Part shown: positions 30,164 through 42,002 of the stretch, one piece after another
How the letters are laid out: every line of letters begins with the position of its first letter
Position numbering within the stretch: the stretch's first letter is position 1
Assembly: GCA_900541875.1 (NCBI GenBank)
Contig: UQLF01000003.1
Location: 104,954 to 168,953, forward strand
Direction of reading: 5' to 3'
Origin: an uncultured Collinsella sp.
Lineage (GTDB): Bacteria > Actinomycetota > Coriobacteriia > Coriobacteriales > Coriobacteriaceae
Length of the DNA stretch: 64,000 nt
Position numbers and translations under genes: made by a program
The notes under the pieces: generated by a model
The model's input: only the letters and a program-made list of their open reading frames with translations
Databases searched by the model: none
Told to the model about the DNA's origin: nothing

Positions 30164-30212
30164 CGATTATCTTCGGCCAATTTAGATAACGCCCTCGAAG
30201 ATCATCGGAATC

Positions 30213-31337
30213 CTAGCGATCAAACTCCGCCAGTGCCTCGCCCAAAAGCCTCAGGCCCTCGCGCAGAACGTCCTCGCTCGCGCAGTAGCCCAGGCGTGCG
30301 CCACAGGGAAGCTCAAAGCGGCTGCCGGGTACCAGCAGCACTCCCCTCTCGGACAGCAGGCGCTTGCAGAACTCCTCGTCATCCTCGGGAATGTCCAGCT
30401 GGATAAACGAGGTAGACACGCCCTGCGGGGCCGTCCAGGAAACGCGATGCTGCGTATCGATCCAAGCCTGCGCGATATCGCGGTTGCCAAACACGATCTT
30501 GCGATTGCGCTCGAGGATCTTGTCCTTGTGCTCGAGCACATAGGTCGCCAGGGCGTCGTTGAACACACCGCCGCAGATCATGGTGTAATCGCGATAGGTA
30601 CGGATGCGGTTGGACACCTCTTCGTCGGCCACGACCCAGCCCACGCGGGCCGCAGGCGTCGAATAGGTCTTCGACAACGAGTTGGTGACAATGGCCCTCT
30701 CGTACACGTCGACCATCGACATAAAGGACTCAGTATTTTCGAGCGGCAGATACACCTCGTCACACAGCACGTAGGCGCCCACCGAACGGGCAATCTCGGC
30801 AATCTGGCCGAGCATATCGGCATCGAGCACCGTACCGATGGGGTTCGATGCGTTGTTGATGCAGATGAGCTTGGTGTCGGGGCGCACCAAGCGCTTGAGT
30901 TCCTCGATATCGGGCTTCCAGCCGAGTTCCTCGCGAAGCTCCCAATACTCGACCTCGGCGCCCAGCGTGCGCGGAATCTCGTAGAGCGGCGCGTAGGTGG
31001 GCCACTCGGCGATAACGTGGTCGCCGGGCTCGACCACAGCCATGATGGCGTTGAGGTTAGCGCCCGTGCAGCCATTGGTCTGCAGAATGTGATCGGGATT
31101 GACCTCCCGACGATACAGCTTGGCAACCACGGCCTTAAACTCCGGCGAGCCCTCGATCCAGCCGTAGTTCATCTTCTCGCGGTCCAGGCGCTCGTAGAAC
31201 GTGGCGCCGCCCTGTTCATCGAGCGCGCGCAGCTCGCCCATGGTGAGCGACGAGATCGTCGACTGGGCGATGTCCCACGTGGCGCTCTTCTCCCAAACGT
31301 TGAGCCATTCCTCAACGCCAATCGTCTTGATGTCCAT
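30213..31337 (-). CDS. arcT: PLP-dependent aminotransferase, ArcT-like
   Basis: This fold-type I aminotransferase has 374 residues. The PLP lysine is in SLSKTYSTPAARVGW, with NNASNPIGTVLD, the YVLCDEVYLP segment and a C-terminal Arg region. ArcT-type aminotransferases occur in arginine deiminase operons of lactic acid bacteria, with an unclear role. Here the gene lies between two arcA copies, which supports that identity. The ATG at 31337 is eight bases after AAGGAG. A terminator follows. Confidence 0.75.
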   Translation of the reverse strand: MDIKTIGVEEWLNVWEKSATWDIAQSTISSLTMGELRALDEQGGATFYERLDREKMNYGWIEGSPEFKAVVAKLYRREVNPDHILQTNGCTGANLNAIMAVVEPGDHVIAEWPTYAPLYEIPRTLGAEVEYWELREELGWKPDIEELKRLVRPDTKLICINNASNPIGTVLDADMLGQIAEIARSVGAYVLCDEVYLPLENTESFMSMVDVYERAIVTNSLSKTYSTPAARVGWVVADEEVSNRIRTYRDYTMICGGVFNDALATYVLEHKDKILERNRKIVFGNRDIAQAWIDTQHRVSWTAPQGVSTSFIQLDIPEDDEEFCKRLLSERGVLLVPGSRFELPCGARLGYCASEDVLREGLRLLGEALAEFDR

Positions 31338-31393
31338 GGCCAAGCTCCTTACAAAAGCAGTCATCCAATCGTGTTGACGTTCCTCATACAAGA

Positions 31394-31427
31394 TTGGGGC
31401 GGCGCGAAAACCCGCACCGCCCCAATG
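31394..31427 (-). repeat. Hairpin between arcA copy 2 and arcT
   Basis: Arms ATTGGGGCGG and CCGCCCCAAT enclose 14 bases. It lies 60 bases after the arcA stop and 57 bases before arcT. With no T run it may be a weak terminator or stabiliser. Confidence 0.55.
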
Positions 31428-31485
31428 GGAGACATCTAATGGCAGCTAGATGTATGTATTATGACCTGTACGGGTCCTTGAAGAC

Positions 31486-32752
31486 CTTAGAGGTCCTCGC
31501 GCCAGAAGGGCATGCTCATGCAGCGCGGGCCGCCGCGGCCGCGGGAGAGCTCGGCGGAGGGCACGACGAGAAGGTCCAGGCCCTCCTTGTACAGCACGTC
31601 GTTGGTGACGGTGTTGCGGGCGTAGACGCAGATCTTGCCGGGCTCGACGCACAGGGTGTTGGAGCCGTCGTTCCACTGCTCGCGGGAGGCCGCGATCGGG
31701 TCGCCGCCGCCGCAGGGGATCAGCTTGACCTGGTCGACGCCGGTGGCGTCCTCCAGGACGTGCTCGAGGGTGTCCTCGATCAGGCGGATGTTCACGTCGC
31801 CCGGGTTCTTGCCGGCGGTCAGCTCGTAGACGCGCAGGGTGCCCATGATGGCGGGGTGGATCGTGAACTTATCGACGTCGATCTGGGTGAAGACCGTGTC
31901 GAGGTGCATGAAGGCGCGCGAGACCGGGATGTCGAAGGCCAGGATGCGCTCGACCTTGGAGTCGGAGTTCCAGAAGATGTTCTGGGCCATGACGTCGATA
32001 GCGGCGGCCTGGGTGCGCTGGGAGATGCCGACGGCGAGGGTCTTCTCGTTGATGTTCAGCACGTCGCCGCCCTCGGTGTGGAACTGGCAGTCGCGGCGGA
32101 AGTACAGCGAGACGTCCTTGTAGTCGGGGTGGTACTTGAAGACGTACTTGCCGTACAGGGTCTCGCGGTTGCGGGTGACCGAGTACATGCGGTTGAGGTT
32201 GACGCCCTCGCCGACGACCGCGAACGGGTCGCGGGTGAAGTAGAGGTTGGGCATCGGGTCGATGATCAGGTCGGACTCGGACTCGGAGTTGACCAGGGAG
32301 TCGAGGGTCGTGGACGCCGTGAGGGGCATGTCGATCTCGGACTTGGTCATGCCGGCCATGGTCTTCTTGACGAACTCGAGGTTGTCCTCGATGGAGTCCA
32401 GCTTCTCGCGGACGATCTGCGGCATGTGCTGGCCGCGGATGCCGGCCTCGGCGATGTACTGGTCGGTGAACTCGGCGCGGGCGCCGGGGACCTGGTCGAA
32501 CACCTCGGCGACGAGGTTCTCGAGATAGAGGACCTCCACGCCCTGGTCCCTCAGGATCTGGGCGAAGGTGTCGTGCTCCTGCTGCGCGACCTCCAGGAAC
32601 GGGACGTCGTCGAACAGGAGTCGCTCGAGCTCGTCGGGCGGCAGGTTGAGGAGCTCGTCGCCGGGACGGTGCAGGCAGACCTTCCTGAGCTTGCCGATCT
32701 CGGAAGGCACGTGCAGACCTTTCGTCATGGCCTCCTACCTTTCTTTCGGGCC
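31486..32752 (-). repeat. 1.27-kb direct repeat carrying arcA, unit 2
   Basis: This is the second unit of the duplication, on the same strand as unit 1 and 3,089 bases away. arcT and two non-coding segments lie between the units. Confidence 0.85.
31487..32728 (-). CDS. arcA: Arginine deiminase, copy 2
   Basis: It encodes the same 413-residue arginine deiminase as copy 1, with all catalytic motifs intact, including the C-terminal Cys in GGPRCMSMPF. It precedes arcT and has its own promoter. It lacks arcB directly downstream, so it may supply extra deiminase or serve arcT. The nucleotide sequence appears identical to copy 1, which implies recent duplication or gene conversion. Confidence 0.96.
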   Translation of the reverse strand: MTKGLHVPSEIGKLRKVCLHRPGDELLNLPPDELERLLFDDVPFLEVAQQEHDTFAQILRDQGVEVLYLENLVAEVFDQVPGARAEFTDQYIAEAGIRGQHMPQIVREKLDSIEDNLEFVKKTMAGMTKSEIDMPLTASTTLDSLVNSESESDLIIDPMPNLYFTRDPFAVVGEGVNLNRMYSVTRNRETLYGKYVFKYHPDYKDVSLYFRRDCQFHTEGGDVLNINEKTLAVGISQRTQAAAIDVMAQNIFWNSDSKVERILAFDIPVSRAFMHLDTVFTQIDVDKFTIHPAIMGTLRVYELTAGKNPGDVNIRLIEDTLEHVLEDATGVDQVKLIPCGGGDPIAASREQWNDGSNTLCVEPGKICVYARNTVTNDVLYKEGLDLLVVPSAELSRGRGGPRCMSMPFWREDL

Positions 32753-32810
32753 TTACTGGCCGAATGTATCAGCGCCCCTCCGTATGGGACGCTGCTTGCT
32801 GACAGCTCTA

Positions 32811-32839
32811 GTTATATCCAAAAACCACCTGCAATTCCA
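32811..32839 (-). promoter_or_regulatory. arcA: Promoter of arcA copy 2
   Basis: On the minus strand TGGAAT (32839-32834) and TATAAC (32816-32811) are 17 bases apart, matching copy 1 in position and spacing despite diverged sequence between. Confidence 0.6.
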
Positions 32840-33279
32840 CCTCGCCCCCGAACGGTCAGCAAAGTGCGATGAACGGTATATCGCATATGATTCCCCCATG
32901 ATGCACTTCGGTTCTCTAAAGCAGGTTTTCAAAGGTAAATGTTCTTTTTTCTAAGGAATTAAGCTAGATTGCACAAATATTTTCATGTTTAGGAATTGCA
33001 TAGCTAAAACGGTTTTCTGCATATAAATGTCGTTTGTCCATGATTCAATTTGGATTCGATTATATTCAGCTCGCAATCATTCTTATTCATACATCCTCAC
33101 CAGTTGAGTATGGATATAGATTGTTTCCAAACGAGTTGGGCAGTTAGTTGCATGCCTTGGCAGCGTAAGAAGTAGGTAAAGATACCGTTCGCGCGATGCG
33201 TCCGTGCCACAGGTCGACTAAATTGAGACAATAGTGAAAAGTGTTAGGCTACCGTCCTCTGTGGGGACTGAACGGACAG
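32840..33279. other. Divergent control region of arcA copy 2 and ppk1
   Basis: This AT-rich non-coding region contains an ARG-box-like site on the minus strand at 33073-33091 (tatgaataagaatgattgc), about 350 bases upstream of arcA, mirroring the site near copy 1. The ppk1 promoter should lie near its right end. I see no gene. Confidence 0.5.
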
Positions 33280-35688
33280 ATGCATATGCCGAGCAAAATC
33301 GAAAAGAAGCAAGCCGCCGCAAAGCTGCGCAAACCGCCGCGCGACTTCTCGTACACGCAAAACCGAGAGCTTAGCTGGCTGCGCTTTGACAACCGCGTGC
33401 TTGACGAAGCCTTCGATGAGACCGTTCCGCTGTTCGAGCGTCTAAAGTTCGTCTCGATCTTCGAGTCCAACCTCGACGAGTTTCTCATGGTGCGCGTGGG
33501 CGGCCTGTCCGATCTGGCGGAGCTCAAAAAACAACCTGTCGACAACAAGACCAATATGACCGCCTCCGAACAGGTCGATGCTGTCATGGCCGAAATGCCC
33601 GGGCTCCTTACCCGTTGGGAGTCCATCTTTAAGAGCATCGAGGGCAAGCTCGACACCTTGGGCGTTCACCGCGCCCGCATCGATTCGCTTACGCCCGAGG
33701 AGCGCACCTTTGTAACCCGCTACTTCCAGGCCTACGTGTCGCCGGTCATCTCGCCGCTGGTCATCGATCCTCGCCACCCCTTCCCCAACCTGCGCAATGG
33801 CGCGCTCTATCTGGCCTGTGGTCTGGACGGCGCCACCGACGAGGAGAGCCTGCTGGGCCTTATCGAGATTCCCGCCTCGATGAACCGCGTGGTCGAGATT
33901 CCCTCGCCCACCGGCACCTACTCCTACATCTTGCTCGAGGACGTCATCCTCGCCTGCCTGGACAGCTGCTTTGGCTCCTATAAGCCGCTGGATCGTGCGC
34001 TGATCCGCGTCACCCGCAACGCCGACATCGATCCGGACGGCGAGGGCGTCGAAGAGGAAGAGGACTACCGCCAGCACATGAAGCGTATCCTTAAGAAGCG
34101 CCTGCGTCTGCAACCGGTAGTGCTCGCGGTCTCGGGGTCGCTCGAGAAGGCGACGCTCAAGACTATCCGCAAGGCGCTCGAGCTTTCGCGTCGCTCGGTC
34201 TTTACCTGCGATATCCCGCTCAACCTGGGCTACGTCTTTGGCATTGAGGGCAAGATTCCCGAGCACCTGCGCAACGAGCTGCTCTTTACGCCGTTTAAGC
34301 CGCAGCCCAACCCCACCATCGATATGACCCGCTCCATCCGCGAGCAGGTGCTGCAGGGCGACAAGTTGCTCTTCTACCCTTACGAGGCCATGAATCCGTT
34401 CCTGGATCTGGTACACGAGGCCGCCTATGACCCCGAGTGCATCTCGTTGCGCATCACGCTCTACCGCGTGGCCAAGCAGAGCCGTCTGTGCGAGTCGCTG
34501 ATCGATGCCGCCGAGAACGGCAAAGAGGTCACGGTGCTCATGGAGCTCCGTGCCCGCTTTGACGAGCAGAACAACATCGAGTGGGCCGAGCGCCTGGAAG
34601 AGGCCGGCTGCACCGTCATCTACGGCTCCGAGGGCTTTAAGTGCCACTCCAAGATCTGCCAGCTCACCTATCGCGAGGGCATGGCGCTAACGCGCCTGAC
34701 GCTGCTGGGCACCGGCAACTTTAACGAGAAGACGGCCAAACTCTACAGCGACTTTATGCTCATGACCGCCCACCCCGGCATCGGCGAAGACGCCAACCTG
34801 TTCTTCCGCAATCTGTCGCTGGGCAACCTGCGCGGCGACTACCGCTTCCTGGGTGTGGCGCCCGTGGGCCTCAAGCCGCTCATCATGCGCGGGCTTGACC
34901 GCGAGATTCAGCGCGCCCTTGCCGGCGAGCCCGCCCGCGTGTTCTTTAAGCTCAACTCGCTGACCGACCGCGAGGTTATCGACAAGATCGCCGAGGCATC
35001 GTGTGCCGGCGTGCGCGTAGACATGATCATCCGCGGCATCTCGTGCCTCAAGCCCGGTGTTCCGGGCAAGACCGAGAACGTGCATGTCCGCTCCATCGTC
35101 GGACGCTTTTTGGAGCATGCGCGCGTTTACGCCTTTGGCGTGGACTCGGACATGATCTATCTGAGCTCGGCCGACATGATGACACGCAACACCGAGCACC
35201 GCGTGGAGATCGCCTTCCCCGTGCTCGACCCTACCTGCCGCGCCCTGGTGCACGAGTACATGGGCATGCAGCTGCGCGACAACGTGAAGGCCCGCAGTCT
35301 GACGAGTGACGGCACCTGGGTTCCCGTGGAGCGTGCAGAGGGTGAGAAACCCTTCAACTCGCAGGAAGCCCTGCTGGAGCGTGCCTATCGCAACGCCGAG
35401 GCCGCGCCCGAGCCCGTCATTGAGGCGAAACCTGCCCCCGAGCCCGAGCCGCAGCCGACCACACCCGAGGTTCAGAAGGTCCAGGCGACTGTCATTGAGC
35501 CCGAGCCTGCACCTGCACCTCGGCCCGAGCCGCAGGTCACCAAACCCGTATCCGAGACGAGCACCCGTCGCGATAGGCCCGCCGGCAAGACCAAGGCCAT
35601 CGAGCGCCATCGCCCCGGTCGCGTGCGCATGGGCCTGGGCCTGATCGGCCTGGGTCTTAAGACGCTCATTACCGGCAAGACGAAATAG
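33280..35688 (+). CDS. ppk1: Polyphosphate kinase PPK1 with C-terminal extension
   Basis: This enzyme polymerises the gamma-phosphate of ATP into polyphosphate. Domain order is: N-domain (NRELSWLRFDNRVLDEA), head domain (DPRHPFPNLRNG), then two PLD-like catalytic domains. The autophosphorylated His lies in GFKCHSKICQLTYREG, and TLLGTGNFNEKTAKLYSDF and NTEHRVEIAFPV are present. The core ends near residue 695. About 105 further residues are Pro/Glu-rich, ending in a basic and then hydrophobic tail (MGLGLIGLGLKTLITGKTK). The start is uncertain: ATG 33280, ATG 33286 or an upstream GTG at 33241. Confidence 0.94.
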   Translation: MHMPSKIEKKQAAAKLRKPPRDFSYTQNRELSWLRFDNRVLDEAFDETVPLFERLKFVSIFESNLDEFLMVRVGGLSDLAELKKQPVDNKTNMTASEQVDAVMAEMPGLLTRWESIFKSIEGKLDTLGVHRARIDSLTPEERTFVTRYFQAYVSPVISPLVIDPRHPFPNLRNGALYLACGLDGATDEESLLGLIEIPASMNRVVEIPSPTGTYSYILLEDVILACLDSCFGSYKPLDRALIRVTRNADIDPDGEGVEEEEDYRQHMKRILKKRLRLQPVVLAVSGSLEKATLKTIRKALELSRRSVFTCDIPLNLGYVFGIEGKIPEHLRNELLFTPFKPQPNPTIDMTRSIREQVLQGDKLLFYPYEAMNPFLDLVHEAAYDPECISLRITLYRVAKQSRLCESLIDAAENGKEVTVLMELRARFDEQNNIEWAERLEEAGCTVIYGSEGFKCHSKICQLTYREGMALTRLTLLGTGNFNEKTAKLYSDFMLMTAHPGIGEDANLFFRNLSLGNLRGDYRFLGVAPVGLKPLIMRGLDREIQRALAGEPARVFFKLNSLTDREVIDKIAEASCAGVRVDMIIRGISCLKPGVPGKTENVHVRSIVGRFLEHARVYAFGVDSDMIYLSSADMMTRNTEHRVEIAFPVLDPTCRALVHEYMGMQLRDNVKARSLTSDGTWVPVERAEGEKPFNSQEALLERAYRNAEAAPEPVIEAKPAPEPEPQPTTPEVQKVQATVIEPEPAPAPRPEPQVTKPVSETSTRRDRPAGKTKAIERHRPGRVRMGLGLIGLGLKTLITGKTK

Positions 35689-35713
35689 TCGTTTGTAGAA
35701 GCAGTTTGTAGAA

Positions 35714-35755
35714 GCGCCCCGCATTTGAGGAAAGCCTCGGATGCGGGGCGCTTTT
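35714..35755 (+). terminator. Terminator after ppk1
   Basis: Perfect 11-base arms GCGCCCCGCAT/ATGCGGGGCGC are followed by TTTT, 25 bases after the ppk1 stop. Confidence 0.92.
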
Positions 35756-35801
35756 CCCTGCTACCATGGTGCGAGCAACAACGCGAATGACAGGCAGGAA
35801 T

Positions 35802-37115
35802 ATGAAGCTCACTATAGAATCGATGACCTACGGCGCCGACGGGCTGGCGCACGCCGACAACGGCAAGGCCGTCTTTGTGCAGGGTGCCGTGGCAGGCGAC
35901 ACCGTCGAGGCCGAGGTCGTACAGGACGGCAAGTCGTTCATGCGCGCCCGCACCACCGAGATTCTGGAGCCAAGCCCCGATCGCATTCAGCCTCCCTGCC
36001 CCTTCGTGGGCATCTGCGGCGGCTGCTCGTGGGGCAACCTCTCGCGCACGGCACAGCTCGCCGCCAAGGAGCAAAACCTGCGCTCCACGCTCGAGCGCAT
36101 TGGCAAGTTCGCTCCTGAGCAGGTCGATGAGTTGGTACAGCCCATCTGCCACACCAAGGACGACTGGGGCTACCGCAATAAAATCGAGCTCGAACCGACC
36201 GTCGTCAACGGTCGCGTGCGCCTTGGCATGCACGGCGTCGACCCCAGCAAGATCGTGACCGTCGATTCGTGCCCGCTGTTCGATAAGCGTTTTCCCAAGG
36301 CGCTCAAGTCAGTCGTCGGCGCGCTCAACTATCTGAGCGGCAGCCACAACCTGGGTCTGGAGCGCGTGGGCATTCGTGCCTCGCGTCGCACCAAGGCACT
36401 CGAGGTCGCGCTTTGGACGCCCACAGGCTCTTTTCCGCGCTCGCAGGTCTCCCGCGTGCTGGCGGACGCCGCTCATCCCACGAGCATCGTGCGCGTGATG
36501 AGCAAGGGCGAAAAGAAGGCCCGCCGTGTCTCCAAGGTCGAAATGCTCGCCGGAGAGGGCTCATGGACCGAGAATATCGCCGAGGGTCAGATGCGCTTGT
36601 CTGCTCCGTCTTTTTTCCAGGTCAACACCAAGGGTGCCGAGATTTTGATCGAGCTTGTCATGGAAGCGCTCGACCCGCAGGAAGACGAGCTTGCCGTGGA
36701 CCTGTACTGCGGTGCCGGCACCTTTACCCTGCCGCTCGCCCGCCGCTGCGACTTTGTCGCTGCCGTCGAGGCCTACGGCCCCGCCGTGCGCGATCTACGC
36801 CGTAACCTGGAGATCAACAAGCTTGATAACGTCGACGTCATTGGCGGAGACGCGGTGCGCGAGTTCCCCGACCAGGACGCCGATGTCCTAGTAGTCGACC
36901 CGCCGCGTGCAGGCCTAGCGCCTGAGGCCATCGACCTCATCGCCAGCACAAGCGCTCGCGATGTCGCCTATGTGAGCTGCGACCCGGCCACCCTGGCGCG
37001 CGATCTTAAACGCTTTGTCGAGGAAGGCACTTTCTCTCCCATCAAGATCACACCGGTCGACCTATTCCCGCAAACCTTCCACTGCGAAACGGTCGTCCAC
37101 CTCAAGCGCAACTAG
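35802..37115 (+). CDS. rlmD: 23S rRNA (uracil-C5)-methyltransferase RlmD-like
   Basis: This TrmA/RlmD-family methyltransferase has about 437 residues. An N-terminal TRAM domain is followed by an iron-sulfur cysteine set (PCPFVGICGGCSW, with a fourth Cys in DSCPLF). The SAM-binding motif is VDLYCGAGTFTLPLARR, then DPPRAGL and the catalytic Cys in YVSCDPATLARDL. The TRAM domain begins right at the chosen ATG (MKLTIESMTYGADGLAH). Whether it modifies U1939, U747 or another position cannot be told. Confidence 0.9.
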   Translation: MKLTIESMTYGADGLAHADNGKAVFVQGAVAGDTVEAEVVQDGKSFMRARTTEILEPSPDRIQPPCPFVGICGGCSWGNLSRTAQLAAKEQNLRSTLERIGKFAPEQVDELVQPICHTKDDWGYRNKIELEPTVVNGRVRLGMHGVDPSKIVTVDSCPLFDKRFPKALKSVVGALNYLSGSHNLGLERVGIRASRRTKALEVALWTPTGSFPRSQVSRVLADAAHPTSIVRVMSKGEKKARRVSKVEMLAGEGSWTENIAEGQMRLSAPSFFQVNTKGAEILIELVMEALDPQEDELAVDLYCGAGTFTLPLARRCDFVAAVEAYGPAVRDLRRNLEINKLDNVDVIGGDAVREFPDQDADVLVVDPPRAGLAPEAIDLIASTSARDVAYVSCDPATLARDLKRFVEEGTFSPIKITPVDLFPQTFHCETVVHLKRN

Positions 37116-37151
37116 ACTGTTTGCCCAAGACCACGCCCGATGATTTTCTGA

Positions 37152-37199
37152 GACGGGGATAAAAATAAATTTGCTCCGAATGATTATTTAATCCCCGTC
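37152..37199 (+). terminator. Inverted repeat after rlmD
   Basis: Arms GACGGGGAT/ATCCCCGTC, extended imperfectly by A/T pairs, lie 37 bases after the rlmD stop. It may end the rlmD transcript or be the edge of the adjacent insertion relic. Confidence 0.5.
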
Positions 37200-37214
37200 C
37201 CGAAATTGAACCGC

Positions 37215-37250
37215 CCCCCATTTCTTGAACATTAGAAATGGGGGCTTCTT
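37215..37250 (+). terminator. Terminator-like hairpin
   Basis: The stem CCCCCATTTCT/AGAAATGGGGG with an eight-base loop is followed by CTTCTTT, a usable terminator for rlmD. Confidence 0.7.
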
Positions 37251-37581
37251 TATGGACGGGAGAGTCAGGCTCGACGCCACGCTGAGGACTCTTGCAGCAG
37301 AGCTTTGCGACAGGGGGTACGGGCGCGCCGAAGGCCGGCGGGAGGCCGAAGGGTGTCCGTACCCGGCCGGGGCCGGCGGCGTGCGGGGGCAAGCTCATGC
37401 GACGGAGCTGCTGCCCGGGCGCCTGAAGGACGAGTTCTACAGGAACCGGACGTGGCGGAGCTTCGAGGAGTTCAAGCGGGACCTCGAAGCCTATACCGTT
37501 CACTGGAACAAGAGGAGGCGGGTTAAGCAAAAGGGACTGACCCCGGAGGAGTTCCGGAATCAGTCCCCATGTGCGGCATAG
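37225..37581 (+). pseudogene. IS3-family transposase relic (OrfB C-terminus)
   Basis: Only the last 55 residues or so (from 37411) resemble the C-terminal end of an IS3-type integrase: GRLKDEFYRNRTW, EEFKRDLEAYTVHWNKRRR and KGLTPEEFR. The upstream part of the frame shows no transposase similarity, and the DDE catalytic core is missing. It is therefore a decayed insertion-sequence fragment. It sits at the boundary of the beta-glucoside locus, which may have come in with it. Confidence 0.75.
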
Positions 37582-37667
37582 GCCGCTAATTGACTCGTCC
37601 AAGTATCGGGGCGCAGTTCATTTCAGCGCCGCCCGAGAAAGCTAAACGCCTTCTGGCAGGTTGTCCC

Positions 37668-37702
37668 GGGCCGAGGGCGGCCACCTTGATCGCCCTCGGC
37701 CC
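37668..37702 (-). terminator. Hairpin after the beta-glucoside PTS gene
   Basis: Perfect 12-base arms gggccgagggcg/cgccctcggccc enclose 11 bases, 55 bases after the PTS stop on the minus strand. No T tract follows. Confidence 0.65.
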
Positions 37703-37756
37703 TCACCCACCTCAACTGCTCCTCAATTACACAGAGCTGGTCGAAAAGAGCGCAGG

Positions 37757-39205
37757 CTAGCGGGCGCCTTCCTCATCGTCGTTGGGCCGGTAGGTGATGA
37801 ACTCGATAACAAAGGCCAGGACGGCAGAGACGAGCGAGGCGATGATCGCGAAGATCATGTGGGAGATCCCGGCGCCACCAGGGGTCCCGTCGATGAAGTT
37901 GAGCAGGTTGAAGACGCCGAGGCCGCCCGAGATGTACATGAGGGCGCCCGTCATTCCCACGATGGCGCCGCCCACGGCGGAGCTCAGGCATGCCACGACG
38001 AACGCGCGCTTGTTGGGGAGGGCGATGCCGTAGATGCCCGGCTCGGTGACGCCGAAGAAGAAGGCGGAGATCATCGCGGGAAGGGCGATGCCGCGGAAGC
38101 GCTCATCCTTGTTTTTGAGGTACATGGCAAAGATGACCGCTCCGAGCGCGAACCCGTGGCCGATGGTGGCGGCGAGCACGCTGTCGTGGCCGAGGGTGTT
38201 CAGGTTCATGATGGAGATGGGGATGAGGCTCCAGTGGAAGCCAAAGATGACGAGGCACATCCACAGTCCGCCGACCAGGGCGCTGCCCAGGACGGAACCA
38301 ACCACGGGGAACTGGAAGATGAACGAGAACGCCGCGCTCAGCAGGTTGGTGATGAGGGTGGCCACCGGGCCGATGATGAGGTAGCCCAAGACGATGGAGA
38401 CCGTCATCGTGGCGAGCGGGACGAGGAACATCTTGAGCGCAGTCGGCATCCAACTCTTGAGCCAGCGCTCAAGGATAGAGCCGAACCACACCATGAGAAG
38501 GACGGGGATCACCGAGCTCACGTAGCCGGACACGGGCATGATGATGGGGACCCCGAGGGCGGTGGCGTACCACGAGAAGGTGCCGGCCACGCCGAGGTCG
38601 ATGCTGCCGAGCGCCTCGCCCGAGGTCAGGGCGACCATCGTCGGGTAGAGGAGCGCCACGCCGATTGCCACGCCGGTGAACTCGTTCATGCGGAACTTGC
38701 GCGCGGCACTGAACGCCAGGGCGACGGGAAGGAAGTAGAAGAAGCCGTCAGCCACGGTGTAGAGCAGCGTGTAGAGGCCGTCGTTTGCAAAGGCCGGGAC
38801 GAAGTAGGTGATGAGGGCAAGCAGTCCCTTCATGATGCCTGCGGCGGCAAGCGGTCCCAGGATGGGCTGGAAGATGCCAGAGATGAGGTCGATGATGACG
38901 GAGGCAACGGTCTTATCGCCCTGGGGCTCGTCGTCGGCGCTTGCGCCGCTCGAGAAGTTGCCGGCCTCCATGACCGCGTCGTAGACGTCCTCGACGATGT
39001 TACCCACGACCACCTGGTACTGGCCGTTGGCCTGGATGACCTGGATGACGCCCTTGAGGGCCTCGATCTTGGCAGTGTTGGCGCGGGACTCGTCCTTGAG
39101 CTTGAAGCGCACGCGCGTGATGCAGTGCGCGACGCTGGCGACGTTCTCGGCGCCGCCTACGTTCTCGAGTATGGATCTGGCCAGGTCGTCGTATTTTTCA
39201 GCCAT
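37757..39205 (-). CDS. Beta-glucoside PTS transporter subunit IIBC
   Basis: This 482-residue membrane protein imports and phosphorylates beta-glucosides. The N-terminal IIB domain has its phospho-Cys in VAHCITRVRFKL (about residue 28). After a linker, the IIC domain has about ten hydrophobic segments (from SVIIDLISGIFQPILGPLAAAGIMKGLL). The usual C-terminal IIA domain of BglF-type proteins is missing, so a IIA must be supplied by another gene. It is followed upstream by the phospho-beta-glucosidase gene, 31 bases away. Confidence 0.92.
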   Translation of the reverse strand: MAEKYDDLARSILENVGGAENVASVAHCITRVRFKLKDESRANTAKIEALKGVIQVIQANGQYQVVVGNIVEDVYDAVMEAGNFSSGASADDEPQGDKTVASVIIDLISGIFQPILGPLAAAGIMKGLLALITYFVPAFANDGLYTLLYTVADGFFYFLPVALAFSAARKFRMNEFTGVAIGVALLYPTMVALTSGEALGSIDLGVAGTFSWYATALGVPIIMPVSGYVSSVIPVLLMVWFGSILERWLKSWMPTALKMFLVPLATMTVSIVLGYLIIGPVATLITNLLSAAFSFIFQFPVVGSVLGSALVGGLWMCLVIFGFHWSLIPISIMNLNTLGHDSVLAATIGHGFALGAVIFAMYLKNKDERFRGIALPAMISAFFFGVTEPGIYGIALPNKRAFVVACLSSAVGGAIVGMTGALMYISGGLGVFNLLNFIDGTPGGAGISHMIFAIIASLVSAVLAFVIEFITYRPNDDEEGAR

Positions 39206-39236
39206 TATTTTCTCCTTAGTGATATTGCCCGGGCGG

Positions 39237-42002
<2,766 letters not shown>

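Noticed and set aside
30213..31337. Considering the arcA-flanked aminotransferase as a composite transposon
   Set aside because: No transposase, terminal inverted repeats or target duplication were seen; the direct repeats are arcA genes themselves.
37225..37410. The N-terminal part of the IS3 relic frame as a real protein
   Set aside because: It has no similarity to the transposase catalytic core or to any domain I recognise, and overlaps a terminator hairpin.
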